From Patescibacteria group bacterium (GTDB taxonomy: Bacteria; Patescibacteriota; Minisyncoccia; JAHIHE01), in the NCBI GenBank assembly GCA_018899995.1, contig JAHIHE010000091.1, forward strand, positions 1-6,844: a stretch of DNA of 6,844 nt, in the 5' to 3' direction. The notes below the pieces were generated by a model, which was given only the letters and a program-made list of their open reading frames with translations, was not told the DNA's origin and did not search any database. Positions within the stretch are counted from its first letter, which is position 1. Each line of letters starts with the position of its first letter. Position numbers and translations under genes: made by a program. Shown here in pieces: positions 1 through 5,111 of this stretch.

Positions 1-48
1 TAATGATTAAGCGGTTGGTTTTTAGTTTTATTGATTTCTATATCACTT

Positions 49-66
49 TGATACATGGATGTATCA
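49..66. promoter_or_regulatory. Operator-like perfect palindrome
   Basis: TGATACAT-GG-ATGTATCA has two perfect 8-bp arms around a 2-bp centre. It lies just downstream of the expected start (about position 70) of a leftward promoter at 77-104, where a repressor dimer would block transcription. The two-base centre makes a protein-binding site more plausible than an RNA hairpin. The binding protein is unknown. Confidence 0.4.
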
Positions 67-76
67 TACTAAAGAT

Positions 77-104
77 ACTATAGCACGGATTTAGAATAAA
101 TCAA
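77..104 (-). promoter_or_regulatory. Leftward promoter, TTGATT-N16-TATAGT with TGC extension
   Basis: On the minus strand, TTGATT (104 to 99) is followed after 16 bp by TATAGT (82 to 77), preceded by TGC as an extended -10. The form matches the much stronger minus-strand promoters at 3908-3935 and 6671-6699. It would transcribe off the left edge of the window. Confidence 0.4.
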
Positions 105-238
105 CTTGATTGTCTTTTAAAATTTTAATTTCTCGTTTTGCTTATCCGCCTAAATTTTATTTTTACGGCGTTTGGGGGCAATGATTCTTTAATTTTTTCC
201 TAGCCAATAGACTACATTCGCCAGTTTAAGGTTTTATA

Positions 239-247
239 ATTATAGCA
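239..247 (-). promoter_or_regulatory. Leftward extended -10 (TGCTATAAT)
   Basis: The minus strand reads TGC-TATAAT, a perfect extended -10. No recognisable -35 box lies 16-18 bp upstream, where the sequence is the end of repeat E1. It may be a second start for the same off-window leftward gene, or a chance match. Confidence 0.3.
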
Positions 248-263
248 CATTCGCCCGCCCTTG

Positions 264-379
264 ACCCCGTTAGAAGTCCAAGCTTACTCTTGATATTTTC
301 CAAGGTTTTCAAGCGCAAGCGGCTTTCGCCTTACGACATTCTTAAATAGCGAGAATAATTTTAAAACTTCTAACGGGGT
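264..379. repeat. Inverted-repeat element E1 (CCCGTTAGAA family)
   Basis: This 116-bp element is bounded by perfect 14-bp inverted repeats, ACCCCGTTAGAAGT at 264-277 and its complement at 366-379. The 5-bp direct repeat TTGAC occurs at both edges (261-265 and 379-383), consistent with a target-site duplication of 4-5 bp, though the exact boundary is ambiguous. The centre (311-332) carries a partly palindromic AAGCGCAAGCGGC segment also present in E2. There is no coding capacity. It resembles a MITE-like non-autonomous element, which is inference from structure only. Confidence 0.6.
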
Positions 380-405
380 TGACTTAATTTCGCGCTTGTT
401 ATACA
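379..405 (+). promoter_or_regulatory. Possible promoter of the DHH-like gene, TTGACT-N15-TATACA
   Basis: TTGACT at 379-384 is a good -35 box. TATACA at 400-405 is a weak -10 at a short 15-bp spacing. The -35 lies on the right-edge direct repeat of element E1, so the element may have contributed it. An alternative TATATT at 410-415 is too far from this -35. This is a weak call. Confidence 0.25.
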
Positions 406-456
406 TTGATATATTAACTCATAAATCTTAAATCATAAATCGGTTTTCTCTGTATC

Positions 457-1635
457 ATGGCATTGACTCCCAAACAGCAAATTTTTGAGATGATTAAAAA
501 AAGCGAAAGCCCCTTGATTTTAATCCCCCAAAACCCCGAAGGAGACGCTATCGCGAGCGCGCTGGCTCTGTTTTTGGTTTTAAAAAAACTGGATAAAAAT
601 CCGCAGGTGGCTTGTTCAACCGCGCTCGCGGAAAAATTCCTTTTCCTGCCGGAGCAAAAATCAATTACCCACAGTGTTTCCAACGACTGTTTGTACACTC
701 TTTCTTTAAATGTCGGCGAAAACAACATTACCCAGCTGTCTTATGAGCAGATGGGCGCTTTTTTGAACATTTATTTTTCCACCAAGGTCAATTCCATAAA
801 AGAAAAATCCCTCTCGCTGGAACCTGTAAAATTTAACTATGACCTTATAATAATCTTGGGCAGCCCGGATCTGGAGTCGCTCGGCCGACTCTATTTTGAA
901 AATACCGATATTTTTTTCAAGACCCCGACTATCAACATTGACCACCATGCCTCAAACGAATATTTCGGCGCGGTAAATCTCGTTGATGTCGTTTCTTCTT
1001 CCACTTCGGAAATAATTTCCGAAATACTTGAAGCGCTTTCCGGAGAACCAGCCGGAGAAAAAATCGCCACCCTGATTCTGGCCGGCATTATTTCCGAAAC
1101 CAACAGCTTCCAGAGCGCTTCTGTCAATCCAAAAACTTTCTCCCTGGCCGCGTCGCTTGTGGCCGCGGGAGCCAATCAGGAAGAAATTATCAGGAATTTA
1201 TACAAGACAAAACCTCTTGCTGTATTAAAATTGATTGGAAAGATTGTAAGTAAAATGAATTATGACGCGAATTTTAGCTTGGCTTGGGTAAAATTAAATA
1301 AGGACGATTTTGAAAAAAACTCGGCAAGCCCGCGGGATATTGACTTGGCTATTGACGAACTGGTGAATAATTCAAGAGACATTGACTGCCTTTTAACGGT
1401 TTATGAAAACGAAAATTCGGCAATCGGAAATATTTGGCTGGATAAAAAATATGACGCGAAAAAATTAATCGCCGAGCTGGGCGGGAAAAAAATAAACCAA
1501 AAAATTGTCTTTTTCTCTTCGGGACTGTTGCTAAACGATTTTGAAAAAGAAGCGCTGGCTAAACTAAGGCGCTTTTTAAAGCCTTTTAAAAAAACGCCAA
1601 TAACCCCGTTAGAAGCTCCAAATATGCTATCTTAA
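457..1635 (+). CDS. DHH-family phosphoesterase-like protein (NrnA/RecJ-like fold), metal site partly lost
   Basis: A 392-residue protein with the plan of DHH phosphoesterases of the NrnA (nanoRNase/pAp phosphatase) type: an N-terminal DHH domain (about residues 15-220) and a C-terminal DHHA1-like domain (about 260-375). The signature DHH is intact at 162-164 (INIDHHASN). Other metal-binding positions are altered. The usual HxNPDGD motif reads PQNPEGD (24-30), the aspartate of motif II is G135 (LGSPDLESLG), motif IV has E214 instead of D (GIISETNSF), and the GGGGH of DHHA1 reads GGKKI (342-346). Nuclease activity is therefore doubtful, and a structural or nucleotide-sensing role is possible. 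The ATG at 457 has no visible Shine-Dalgarno site. The last ten codons and the stop lie inside repeat E2. Family assignment is confident; activity is not. Confidence 0.85.
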   Translation: MALTPKQQIFEMIKKSESPLILIPQNPEGDAIASALALFLVLKKLDKNPQVACSTALAEKFLFLPEQKSITHSVSNDCLYTLSLNVGENNITQLSYEQMGAFLNIYFSTKVNSIKEKSLSLEPVKFNYDLIIILGSPDLESLGRLYFENTDIFFKTPTINIDHHASNEYFGAVNLVDVVSSSTSEIISEILEALSGEPAGEKIATLILAGIISETNSFQSASVNPKTFSLAASLVAAGANQEEIIRNLYKTKPLAVLKLIGKIVSKMNYDANFSLAWVKLNKDDFEKNSASPRDIDLAIDELVNNSRDIDCLLTVYENENSAIGNIWLDKKYDAKKLIAELGGKKINQKIVFFSSGLLLNDFEKEALAKLRRFLKPFKKTPITPLEAPNMLS

Positions 1636-1824
1636 ATTGCGGGGTTATCAAGCGAAGCGGCTTCGTCCCGTTAGAAAATCTACAGAAGCCTATGGTTGAA
1701 ATAAAAGCAATTATTTACTTCAGCATCTTCATATTTTTAGTCTCTAATATTTATGATTTTCTAACGGGACTTCGCCTTACTTTCATATTTAAATGTGAGC
1801 GCTGTTTAAAGCTTCTATCGGGGT
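1603..1824. repeat. Inverted-repeat element E2, interrupted by E3
   Basis: The ends are ACCCCGTTAGAAGCT at 1603-1617 and its complement with one mismatch at 1810-1824 (14 of 15). Removing E3 and one copy of its CTTCG duplication leaves about 113 bp that align end to end with E1 (116 bp). Identical ends and the central TCAAGCG, AAGCGGC and CGCCTTAC blocks are shared. The reconstituted centre, GCGAAGC-G-GCTTCGC, is a perfect palindrome, and E3 sits inside it. No clear target duplication flanks E2 itself, and its right arm carries a base change, so it looks older than E3. It overlaps the 3' end of the DHH-like gene. A short inverted repeat TAACCCCG/CGGGGTTA (1601-1608/1640-1647) straddles the stop codon. 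Confidence 0.6.
1666..1769. repeat. Inverted-repeat element E3, inserted in the centre of E2
   Basis: A 104-bp element starting TCCCGTTAGAAAATC and ending with the exact complement. With one more base on each side the inverted repeat is a perfect 16 bp (1665-1680/1755-1770). CTTCG is repeated directly on both sides (1661-1665 and 1770-1774), and deleting the element plus one copy restores the uninterrupted centre seen in E1. This is the pattern of a transposition event with a 5-bp target duplication. The interior differs from E1 and E2 apart from the ends, and encodes nothing. Confidence 0.6.
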
Positions 1825-1827
1825 GAA

Positions 1828-1856
1828 TTGCCTAAAAGCGCCGGAAGTATTAGAAT
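1828..1856 (+). promoter_or_regulatory. Promoter of the pilB-like gene, TTGCCT-N17-TAGAAT
   Basis: TTGCCT (1828-1833) and TAGAAT (1851-1856) are separated by the optimal 17 bp. The predicted start near 1863 gives a leader of about 27 nt before the ATG at 1890. The promoter begins 4 bp after the right end of E2. The same TAGAAT -10 occurs in the candidate transposase promoter near 6780. Confidence 0.45.
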
Positions 1857-1862
1857 AGGGAC

Positions 1863-1885
1863 AGAAGGTTAAAATGTTAAAATGA
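1863..1885 (+). other. Possible three-codon minicistron before pilB
   Basis: AGAAGG (1863-1868), a fair Shine-Dalgarno, precedes ATG-TTA-AAA-TGA (1874-1885) by 5 nt. The TGA ends 4 nt before the pilB ATG, which has no Shine-Dalgarno site of its own. This could load ribosomes for coupled re-initiation on pilB, but short ATG-stop pairs also arise easily by chance. Confidence 0.2.
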
Positions 1886-1889
1886 GTCC

Positions 1890-3590
1890 ATGATTATCAA
1901 AAAATCGTCCATCTCGGAAGAATTTATAAACAAAGAGTCAGCGGAGGAAAAGCTTGAAAAAACCGTAAAAACCATGCGTCACATTTCAGAAGAACAGGAA
2001 ACGTGCGCAAAAGCCAAAGTTCTGGGGCTGAAATACATGGATTTAAACATCGTACCGATTGACGCCGATGCCTTAAAAATCATTCCTCTATCGGAGGCGC
2101 GAACCGGACGCGTGGCGGCGATAAAAAAATCCGGGCGCAAAATTTATGTTGCCGCGGCTGATCCGGATTTGCCGGCGGCAAAAAATACCCTCCATCGGCT
2201 TGCAGAAAGCGGGTTTGGGGTTTTTTTGATTTTGGTTTCGCAGACAAGTATAGAAAGGGCTTGGTCAAGTTATGATTTAAGCGCTGTTTTAGAGCCGAGC
2301 AGCGACCGCCTCATCCTCAAGGAAGAAGATTTAAGCGATCTTAAAAAAAGCATCGCGGACTTGAACCAGTTTGCGCAGAAAATAACCGAAACTCCAACAA
2401 GTGAAACTATAAACTTAATACTGGCCGGAGCGATTAAAACCGCTTCCAGCGACATCCATCTGGAGCCAGCGGAAGAATTTGTGCGGCTGCGGTATAGAAT
2501 AGACGGCGTGCTTGTTGATATGGCTCATTTCCCAAAAAAAATCTATCCCCATCTGGTTAACCGCATAAAAATGCTCGGCCGGCTAAAATTAAACCTGTCA
2601 AATATTCCGCAAAACGGACGTTTTTCGGTTTCGGTATTAAACCAGGATATTGACATCCGCGTGGCCGCGCTGCCCGGAACTTTCGGAGAAGATATTGTTA
2701 TGCGTCTTCTTTACCAAAACGCGGCGGCGCTGGACTTGGCGCAGATCGGACTGCGACCCGAAGGCCTGGAAAAAATCAAACATGAAATCTCAAAGCCCTA
2801 CGGAATGATTTTGGTTACCGGTCCGACCGGATCCGGAAAAACCACCACTCTTTACGCTTTTATCAACCGGCTGAACGAACCGGAGACAAAAATAATCACC
2901 ATAGAAGACCCCGTGGAATACAAAATAGCCGGGGTTTCGCAAACGCAGGTAAAACCCGAGGAGGGCTATACTTTTGCCACCGGGCTTTCGGCAATTTTGC
3001 GCCAAGATCCGGACATTGTGATGGTGGGCGAAATTAGGGACGCAGACACCGCTTCAATCGCTGTGCAAGCTGCTTCAACCGGGCATCTGGTTTTTTCCAC
3101 CCTTCATACTAATAACGCGGCAGGCGCGATTCTAAGATTGGTTGAATTGGGCGTACGGCCCGCGCTGATCGCTCCGTCAGTAAATGTTGTTATTGCGCAG
3201 CGCCTGGTGCGCCGGCTTTGCCCTTTTTGCCGCGAGCGTTATTCTCCCGCGGATGAAACAAAAGAAAAAATTTCCGCCTACGGCGGATCCGCCGCAGGTG
3301 GAAAAGTCCGCCAGCCTATAGTCGCGATTCCCCAAAAAATTGATTTCCTATGGAGAGCGAAGGGATGTCCGAAGTGTAATTTTGGCTACAAGGGCAGAGT
3401 GGGTATTTTTGAAATTTTACCGCTTTCTCCCAAAATCAACCGGATAATTTTGGATATGGCTGTGGAGGCGGAAATAGACAAGACGGCGCGGGAAGAAGGA
3501 ATGCTTACGATGAAGCAAGACGGCATATTGAAAGCGCTTGAGGGAATAACCACTATAAGCGAAGTGGAAAAAGCGACCGGGGAACTATAG
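1890..3590 (+). CDS. pilB: Type IV pilus assembly / type II secretion ATPase (PilB/GspE family)
   Basis: A 566-residue hexameric secretion ATPase, normal length for the family, expected at the cytoplasmic face of the membrane where it powers pilus extension and possibly DNA uptake. An N-terminal MshEN-like domain (about 35-130) precedes the ATPase core. Visible motifs are Walker A GPTGSGKT (311-318), Asp box IITIEDPVEY (335-344), Walker B DPDIVMVGEIRD (373-384) and His box TGHLVFSTLHTN (397-408). A zinc-type tetracysteine pair is present, CPFC (444-447) and CPKC (493-496). The linker between the cysteine pairs contains an in-frame palindromic repeat (residues 462-471). An in-frame TAA at 1878 makes the ATG at 1890 the first possible ATG start. 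No pilC, pilT or pilin gene is nearby, so PilB and GspE cannot be separated by context; pilB is the likelier name in this type of genome. Confidence 0.93.
   Translation: MIIKKSSISEEFINKESAEEKLEKTVKTMRHISEEQETCAKAKVLGLKYMDLNIVPIDADALKIIPLSEARTGRVAAIKKSGRKIYVAAADPDLPAAKNTLHRLAESGFGVFLILVSQTSIERAWSSYDLSAVLEPSSDRLILKEEDLSDLKKSIADLNQFAQKITETPTSETINLILAGAIKTASSDIHLEPAEEFVRLRYRIDGVLVDMAHFPKKIYPHLVNRIKMLGRLKLNLSNIPQNGRFSVSVLNQDIDIRVAALPGTFGEDIVMRLLYQNAAALDLAQIGLRPEGLEKIKHEISKPYGMILVTGPTGSGKTTTLYAFINRLNEPETKIITIEDPVEYKIAGVSQTQVKPEEGYTFATGLSAILRQDPDIVMVGEIRDADTASIAVQAASTGHLVFSTLHTNNAAGAILRLVELGVRPALIAPSVNVVIAQRLVRRLCPFCRERYSPADETKEKISAYGGSAAGGKVRQPIVAIPQKIDFLWRAKGCPKCNFGYKGRVGIFEILPLSPKINRIILDMAVEAEIDKTAREEGMLTMKQDGILKALEGITTISEVEKATGEL
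3273..3302 (+). repeat. Tandem in-frame palindromic repeat inside pilB
   Basis: Two adjacent 15-mers of the form TCCGCC-N3-GGCGGA occur: TCC GCC TAC GGC GGA is a perfect palindrome with a 3-nt centre, and TCC GCC GCA GGT GGA has one mismatch. They occupy exactly ten codons (S462 to G471, S-A-Y-G-G-S-A-A-G-G). A further TCCGCC follows at 3307-3312. They fall in the variable loop between the cysteine pairs, where extra residues are tolerated. The pattern suggests insertion of a short palindromic repeat into a coding region. Confidence 0.6.
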
Positions 3591-3615
3591 GGGCAAAAGC
3601 AAAATACTAAAATAC

Positions 3616-3654
3616 AAAAAACGGAGTTTCCTGTCGGATACCCCGTTTTTTCTT
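3616..3654 (+). terminator. Bidirectional rho-independent terminator after pilB
   Basis: AAAAAACGG (3616-3624) pairs with CCGTTTTTT (3643-3651). Inside, GTTTCC and GGATAC form an inner stem with one mismatch around a TGTC loop. TTTTTTCTT follows on the plus strand, 26 bp after the pilB stop, and TTTTTTGTATTTT follows on the minus strand, so it should stop transcription from both sides. Confidence 0.85.
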
Positions 3655-3662
3655 AAAAATTT

Positions 3663-3814
3663 TTAAGCGGCATTTTTCTGTAGACAATAAGGATTTTCTG
3701 GGGTATAATCCAGACAAAAGCCGCGAAGCAGTTGCCCAAATTACCCAAATTCCATAAAAATCCCCATTATTTTCTGCGAAAAGCAAGAAGCGTCTACAGA
3801 AAAATAGCGCTTAA
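3663..3814. repeat. 152-bp element with 23-bp inverted ends
   Basis: Bases 3663-3685 and 3792-3814 are complementary at 21 of 23 positions (core CATTTTTCTGTAGAC). The interior of 106 bp is non-coding and contains the plus-strand promoter. Transcribed in either direction it would form a long closing helix. It may be a mobile-type inverted-repeat element or the body of the candidate RNA; sequence alone does not separate these. No clear target duplication is visible. Confidence 0.5.
3681..3709 (+). promoter_or_regulatory. Promoter TAGACA-N17-TATAAT facing ruvB
   Basis: TAGACA (3681-3686, five of six consensus bases) and a perfect TATAAT (3704-3709) at 17-bp spacing predict a start near 3716. 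The next plus-strand gene is ruvB, which would get a leader of about 340 nt. The -35 lies in the left arm of the 3663-3814 inverted repeat. Confidence 0.55.
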
Positions 3815-3858
3815 GCGACAAAAAAGCCGCTAATCTTTCTTGTTTTTAATATTGCCTG

Positions 3859-3893
3859 CCCGCTTAAATTTTGCGGAGCAAAACTTTGGCGGG
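3859..3893. repeat. Imperfect hairpin with CCCGC ends
   Basis: CCCGCTTAAATTTTG (3859-3873) and CAAAACTTTGGCGGG (3879-3893) pair at 12 of 15 positions around CGGAG. The arms resemble the ends of the adjacent 3936-4046 element, so this may be a collapsed or solo relative of it. No T-run follows on either strand, which argues against a terminator. Confidence 0.4.
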
Positions 3894-3907
3894 TAAAATA
3901 ACTTTCA

Positions 3908-3935
3908 ATTATAGCACCTGCTTAAATTTTGTCAA
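3908..3935 (-). promoter_or_regulatory. Near-consensus leftward promoter with no gene behind it
   Basis: On the minus strand a perfect TTGACA (3935 to 3930) is followed after 16 bp by a perfect TATAAT (3913 to 3908) with a TGC extension. This is the best promoter in the window, yet the next 1.5 kb leftward holds no minus-strand gene. It points at the candidate RNA ending at the bidirectional terminator. Confidence 0.6.
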
Positions 3936-4046
3936 GACCCGCCTAACTTTTGTATCCGTAAGCATAACAGAAAGCGAAATAATAAATAATATCACTGGAA
4001 AAGACTGATGATATTATATTATTGGGAAACAAAAGTTTGGCGGGTC
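3936..4046. repeat. Inverted-repeat element next to ruvB (CCCGCC family)
   Basis: GACCCGCCTAACTTTTGT (3936-3953) and the complement of 4029-4046 match at 17 of 18 positions. GTCAA occurs directly at both edges (3931-3935 and 4044-4048), a possible 4-5 bp target duplication. The inside holds a second inverted repeat, ATAATATCA/TGATATTAT (3986-3994/4009-4017), so the whole element can fold on itself. It ends 10 bp before the ruvB ATG and so forms its immediate upstream region. Confidence 0.5.
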
Positions 4047-4056
4047 AACTCCCTTT

Positions 4057-5064
4057 ATGTCCATTGTCCAAACAAAAGAACAATCAGAAGACAAACAGCT
4101 GGATTTGACCCTGCGGCCGAAAAATCTGCGCGATTTTATCGGCCAGGAAAAAATAAAGAGAAACTTTGAGGTCTTTATCGGCGCCGCGAAAAAGCGCGGC
4201 GAGCCGCTTGAACATATCCTGCTTCACGGGCCTTCCGGCTTGGGGAAAACCACGCTTGCTCATATTGTCGCCTGTGAACTTAAAGCCAACATAAAAGTTA
4301 CTTCCGGACCGGCGATTGAACGCGTCGGCGATTTGGGCGCGATACTTACTTCTTTGGAAGACGGCGGCATTTTATTCATAGACGAAATCCACCGGCTGAA
4401 CAAATTGATTGAGGAAGTGCTTTATCCGGCAATGGAGGATTATGTTCTTGATATTATAATCGGCAAAGGCCCGAGCGCGAAAACCCTGCGGCTTAATCTG
4501 CCGCGATTTACCCTTATAGGCGCCACCACCAGAATCGGGCTTCTTTCTTCGCCGCTATTATCCCGCTTCGGCGTTTCCCAGCATCTGGGTTTTTACACCT
4601 TGTCTGACATAAAATCAATTTTAAAAAGATCCGCGCGGATTTTAAAAATGGAAATTGACGAAGCCGCGATGGAGGCGATTTCTTCCCGTTCGCGGTTTAC
4701 TCCCCGCGTCGCCAACCGCCTGCTGAAACGCGTGCGCGATTACGCGGAAATGAAAAGCGACGGAAAAATCAATAAAAAAAATTCCGAAGAGGCGCTGAAA
4801 ATGCTGGAAATTGACGCTTTGGGACTTGAGACAACCGACAGAATGATTCTGGAAATTATCATAAATAAATTTTCCGGCGGGCCCGTGGGCTTGCAAACCC
4901 TGTCCGCTGCGAGCCAGGAAGACCGGGAAACAATTTCAGATGTTTATGAGCCGTTTTTACTGCAGCTCGGTCTTTTGGACCGCACCGGCCGCGGCCGCGT
5001 CGCCACTAAAGCGGCCTATGAGCATTTGGGGATCAAATGGCCCGGGCAGGACGGGTTGATATAA
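4057..5064 (+). CDS. ruvB: Holliday junction branch migration ATPase RuvB
   Basis: A 335-residue AAA+ motor that, with RuvA, drives branch migration of Holliday junctions in homologous recombination. Length is normal for the family. Walker A GPSGLGKTT (58-66), Walker B ILFIDEIH (105-112), sensor 1 LIGATTR (153-159), the arginine finger in LLSRFG (R170) and sensor 2 TPR (215-217) are all present. The C-terminal winged helix carries the typical GGPVGLQTL and GRGRVAT segments (274-282, 311-317). SAASQED (283-289) departs mildly from the usual AAAxGE stretch. All catalytic residues are intact. No Shine-Dalgarno precedes the ATG at 4057, and ruvA and ruvC are not adjacent. It converges with the downstream minus-strand gene. 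Confidence 0.97.
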   Translation: MSIVQTKEQSEDKQLDLTLRPKNLRDFIGQEKIKRNFEVFIGAAKKRGEPLEHILLHGPSGLGKTTLAHIVACELKANIKVTSGPAIERVGDLGAILTSLEDGGILFIDEIHRLNKLIEEVLYPAMEDYVLDIIIGKGPSAKTLRLNLPRFTLIGATTRIGLLSSPLLSRFGVSQHLGFYTLSDIKSILKRSARILKMEIDEAAMEAISSRSRFTPRVANRLLKRVRDYAEMKSDGKINKKNSEEALKMLEIDALGLETTDRMILEIIINKFSGGPVGLQTLSAASQEDRETISDVYEPFLLQLGLLDRTGRGRVATKAAYEHLGIKWPGQDGLI

Positions 5065-5099
5065 AAAATAAAAGCCGAATAGATTAAATCCATTCGGCT
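5061..5099 (-). terminator. Rho-independent terminator of the 126-residue gene
   Basis: A perfect 8-bp stem AGCCGAAT/ATTCGGCT (5073-5080/5092-5099) encloses an 11-nt loop. On the minus strand it is followed by TTTTATTTTTTAT and lies 12 bp past the stop of the 5112-5492 gene. On the plus strand, after ruvB, no T-run follows, so it serves the minus-strand gene. Confidence 0.8.
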
Positions 5100-5111
5100 G
5101 CTAAGAATTAC

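Larger units (their letters stand above)
1..456. other. Gene-free left flank, AT-rich, with regulatory signals and a repeat element
   Basis: No convincing reading frame is visible here. The stretch holds a perfect palindrome (49-66), a leftward promoter-like site (77-104), a leftward extended -10 (239-247) and the inverted-repeat element E1 (264-379). The leftward signals suggest that a minus-strand gene lies outside the window, divergent from the DHH-like gene. A segment at 147-158 (CCGCCTAAATTT) resembles the end of the repeat element next to ruvB (3936-4046). Confidence 0.6.
3614..3901 (-). ncRNA. Candidate structured untranslated RNA
   Basis: A near-consensus minus-strand promoter (3908-3935) predicts a start near 3901, and a terminator that works on this strand (3616-3654, hairpin then TTTTTTGTATTTT) predicts an end near 3614, giving about 290 nt with no credible reading frame. 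The RNA would begin with a hairpin (3859-3893) and then form a 21-of-23 paired helix (3792-3814 with 3663-3685) closing a loop of about 106 nt. It lacks the signatures of tmRNA, RNase P RNA or SRP RNA. It could instead be transcription through a MITE-like repeat. It is inferred only from signals. Confidence 0.25.
3591..4056. other. Gene-free stretch between pilB and ruvB, dense in inverted repeats
   Basis: No ATG-started reading frame of useful length exists on either strand. The stretch holds the pilB terminator (3616-3654), a 21/23-bp inverted repeat (3663-3814), opposing promoters (3681-3709 plus, 3908-3935 minus), a hairpin (3859-3893) and a terminal-inverted-repeat element (3936-4046). 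A CCTGCTTAAATTTTG segment at 3917-3931 is a further relative of the CCCGC-type repeat ends. Confidence 0.7.

Noticed and set aside
706..1175. Minus-strand frames opposite the DHH-like gene
   Set aside because: They are shadows of the strong plus-strand frame with the DHH motif.
264..1824. Integron attC sites, because GTTAGAA and TTCTAAC resemble attC core boxes
   Set aside because: In attC the outer boxes are RYYYAAC at the left and GTTRRRY at the right; here the order is reversed, GTTAGAA lacks the final pyrimidine, and no inner L boxes or gene cassettes are seen.
1640..1830. Rho-independent terminator of the DHH-like gene
   Set aside because: The inverted repeats here are long-spaced and not followed by T-runs; they are better explained as repeat-element ends.
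3732..3833. A 33-codon basic reading frame starting with TTG (plus strand)
   Set aside because: Rare start, no Shine-Dalgarno, and its basic composition follows from the A-rich inverted repeat it crosses.
3614..3901. tmRNA, RNase P RNA or SRP RNA in the pilB-ruvB spacer
   Set aside because: No tRNA-like ends or tag frame, no GAGGAAAGUC-type core, and no conserved SRP GNAR/helix 8 arrangement could be found.
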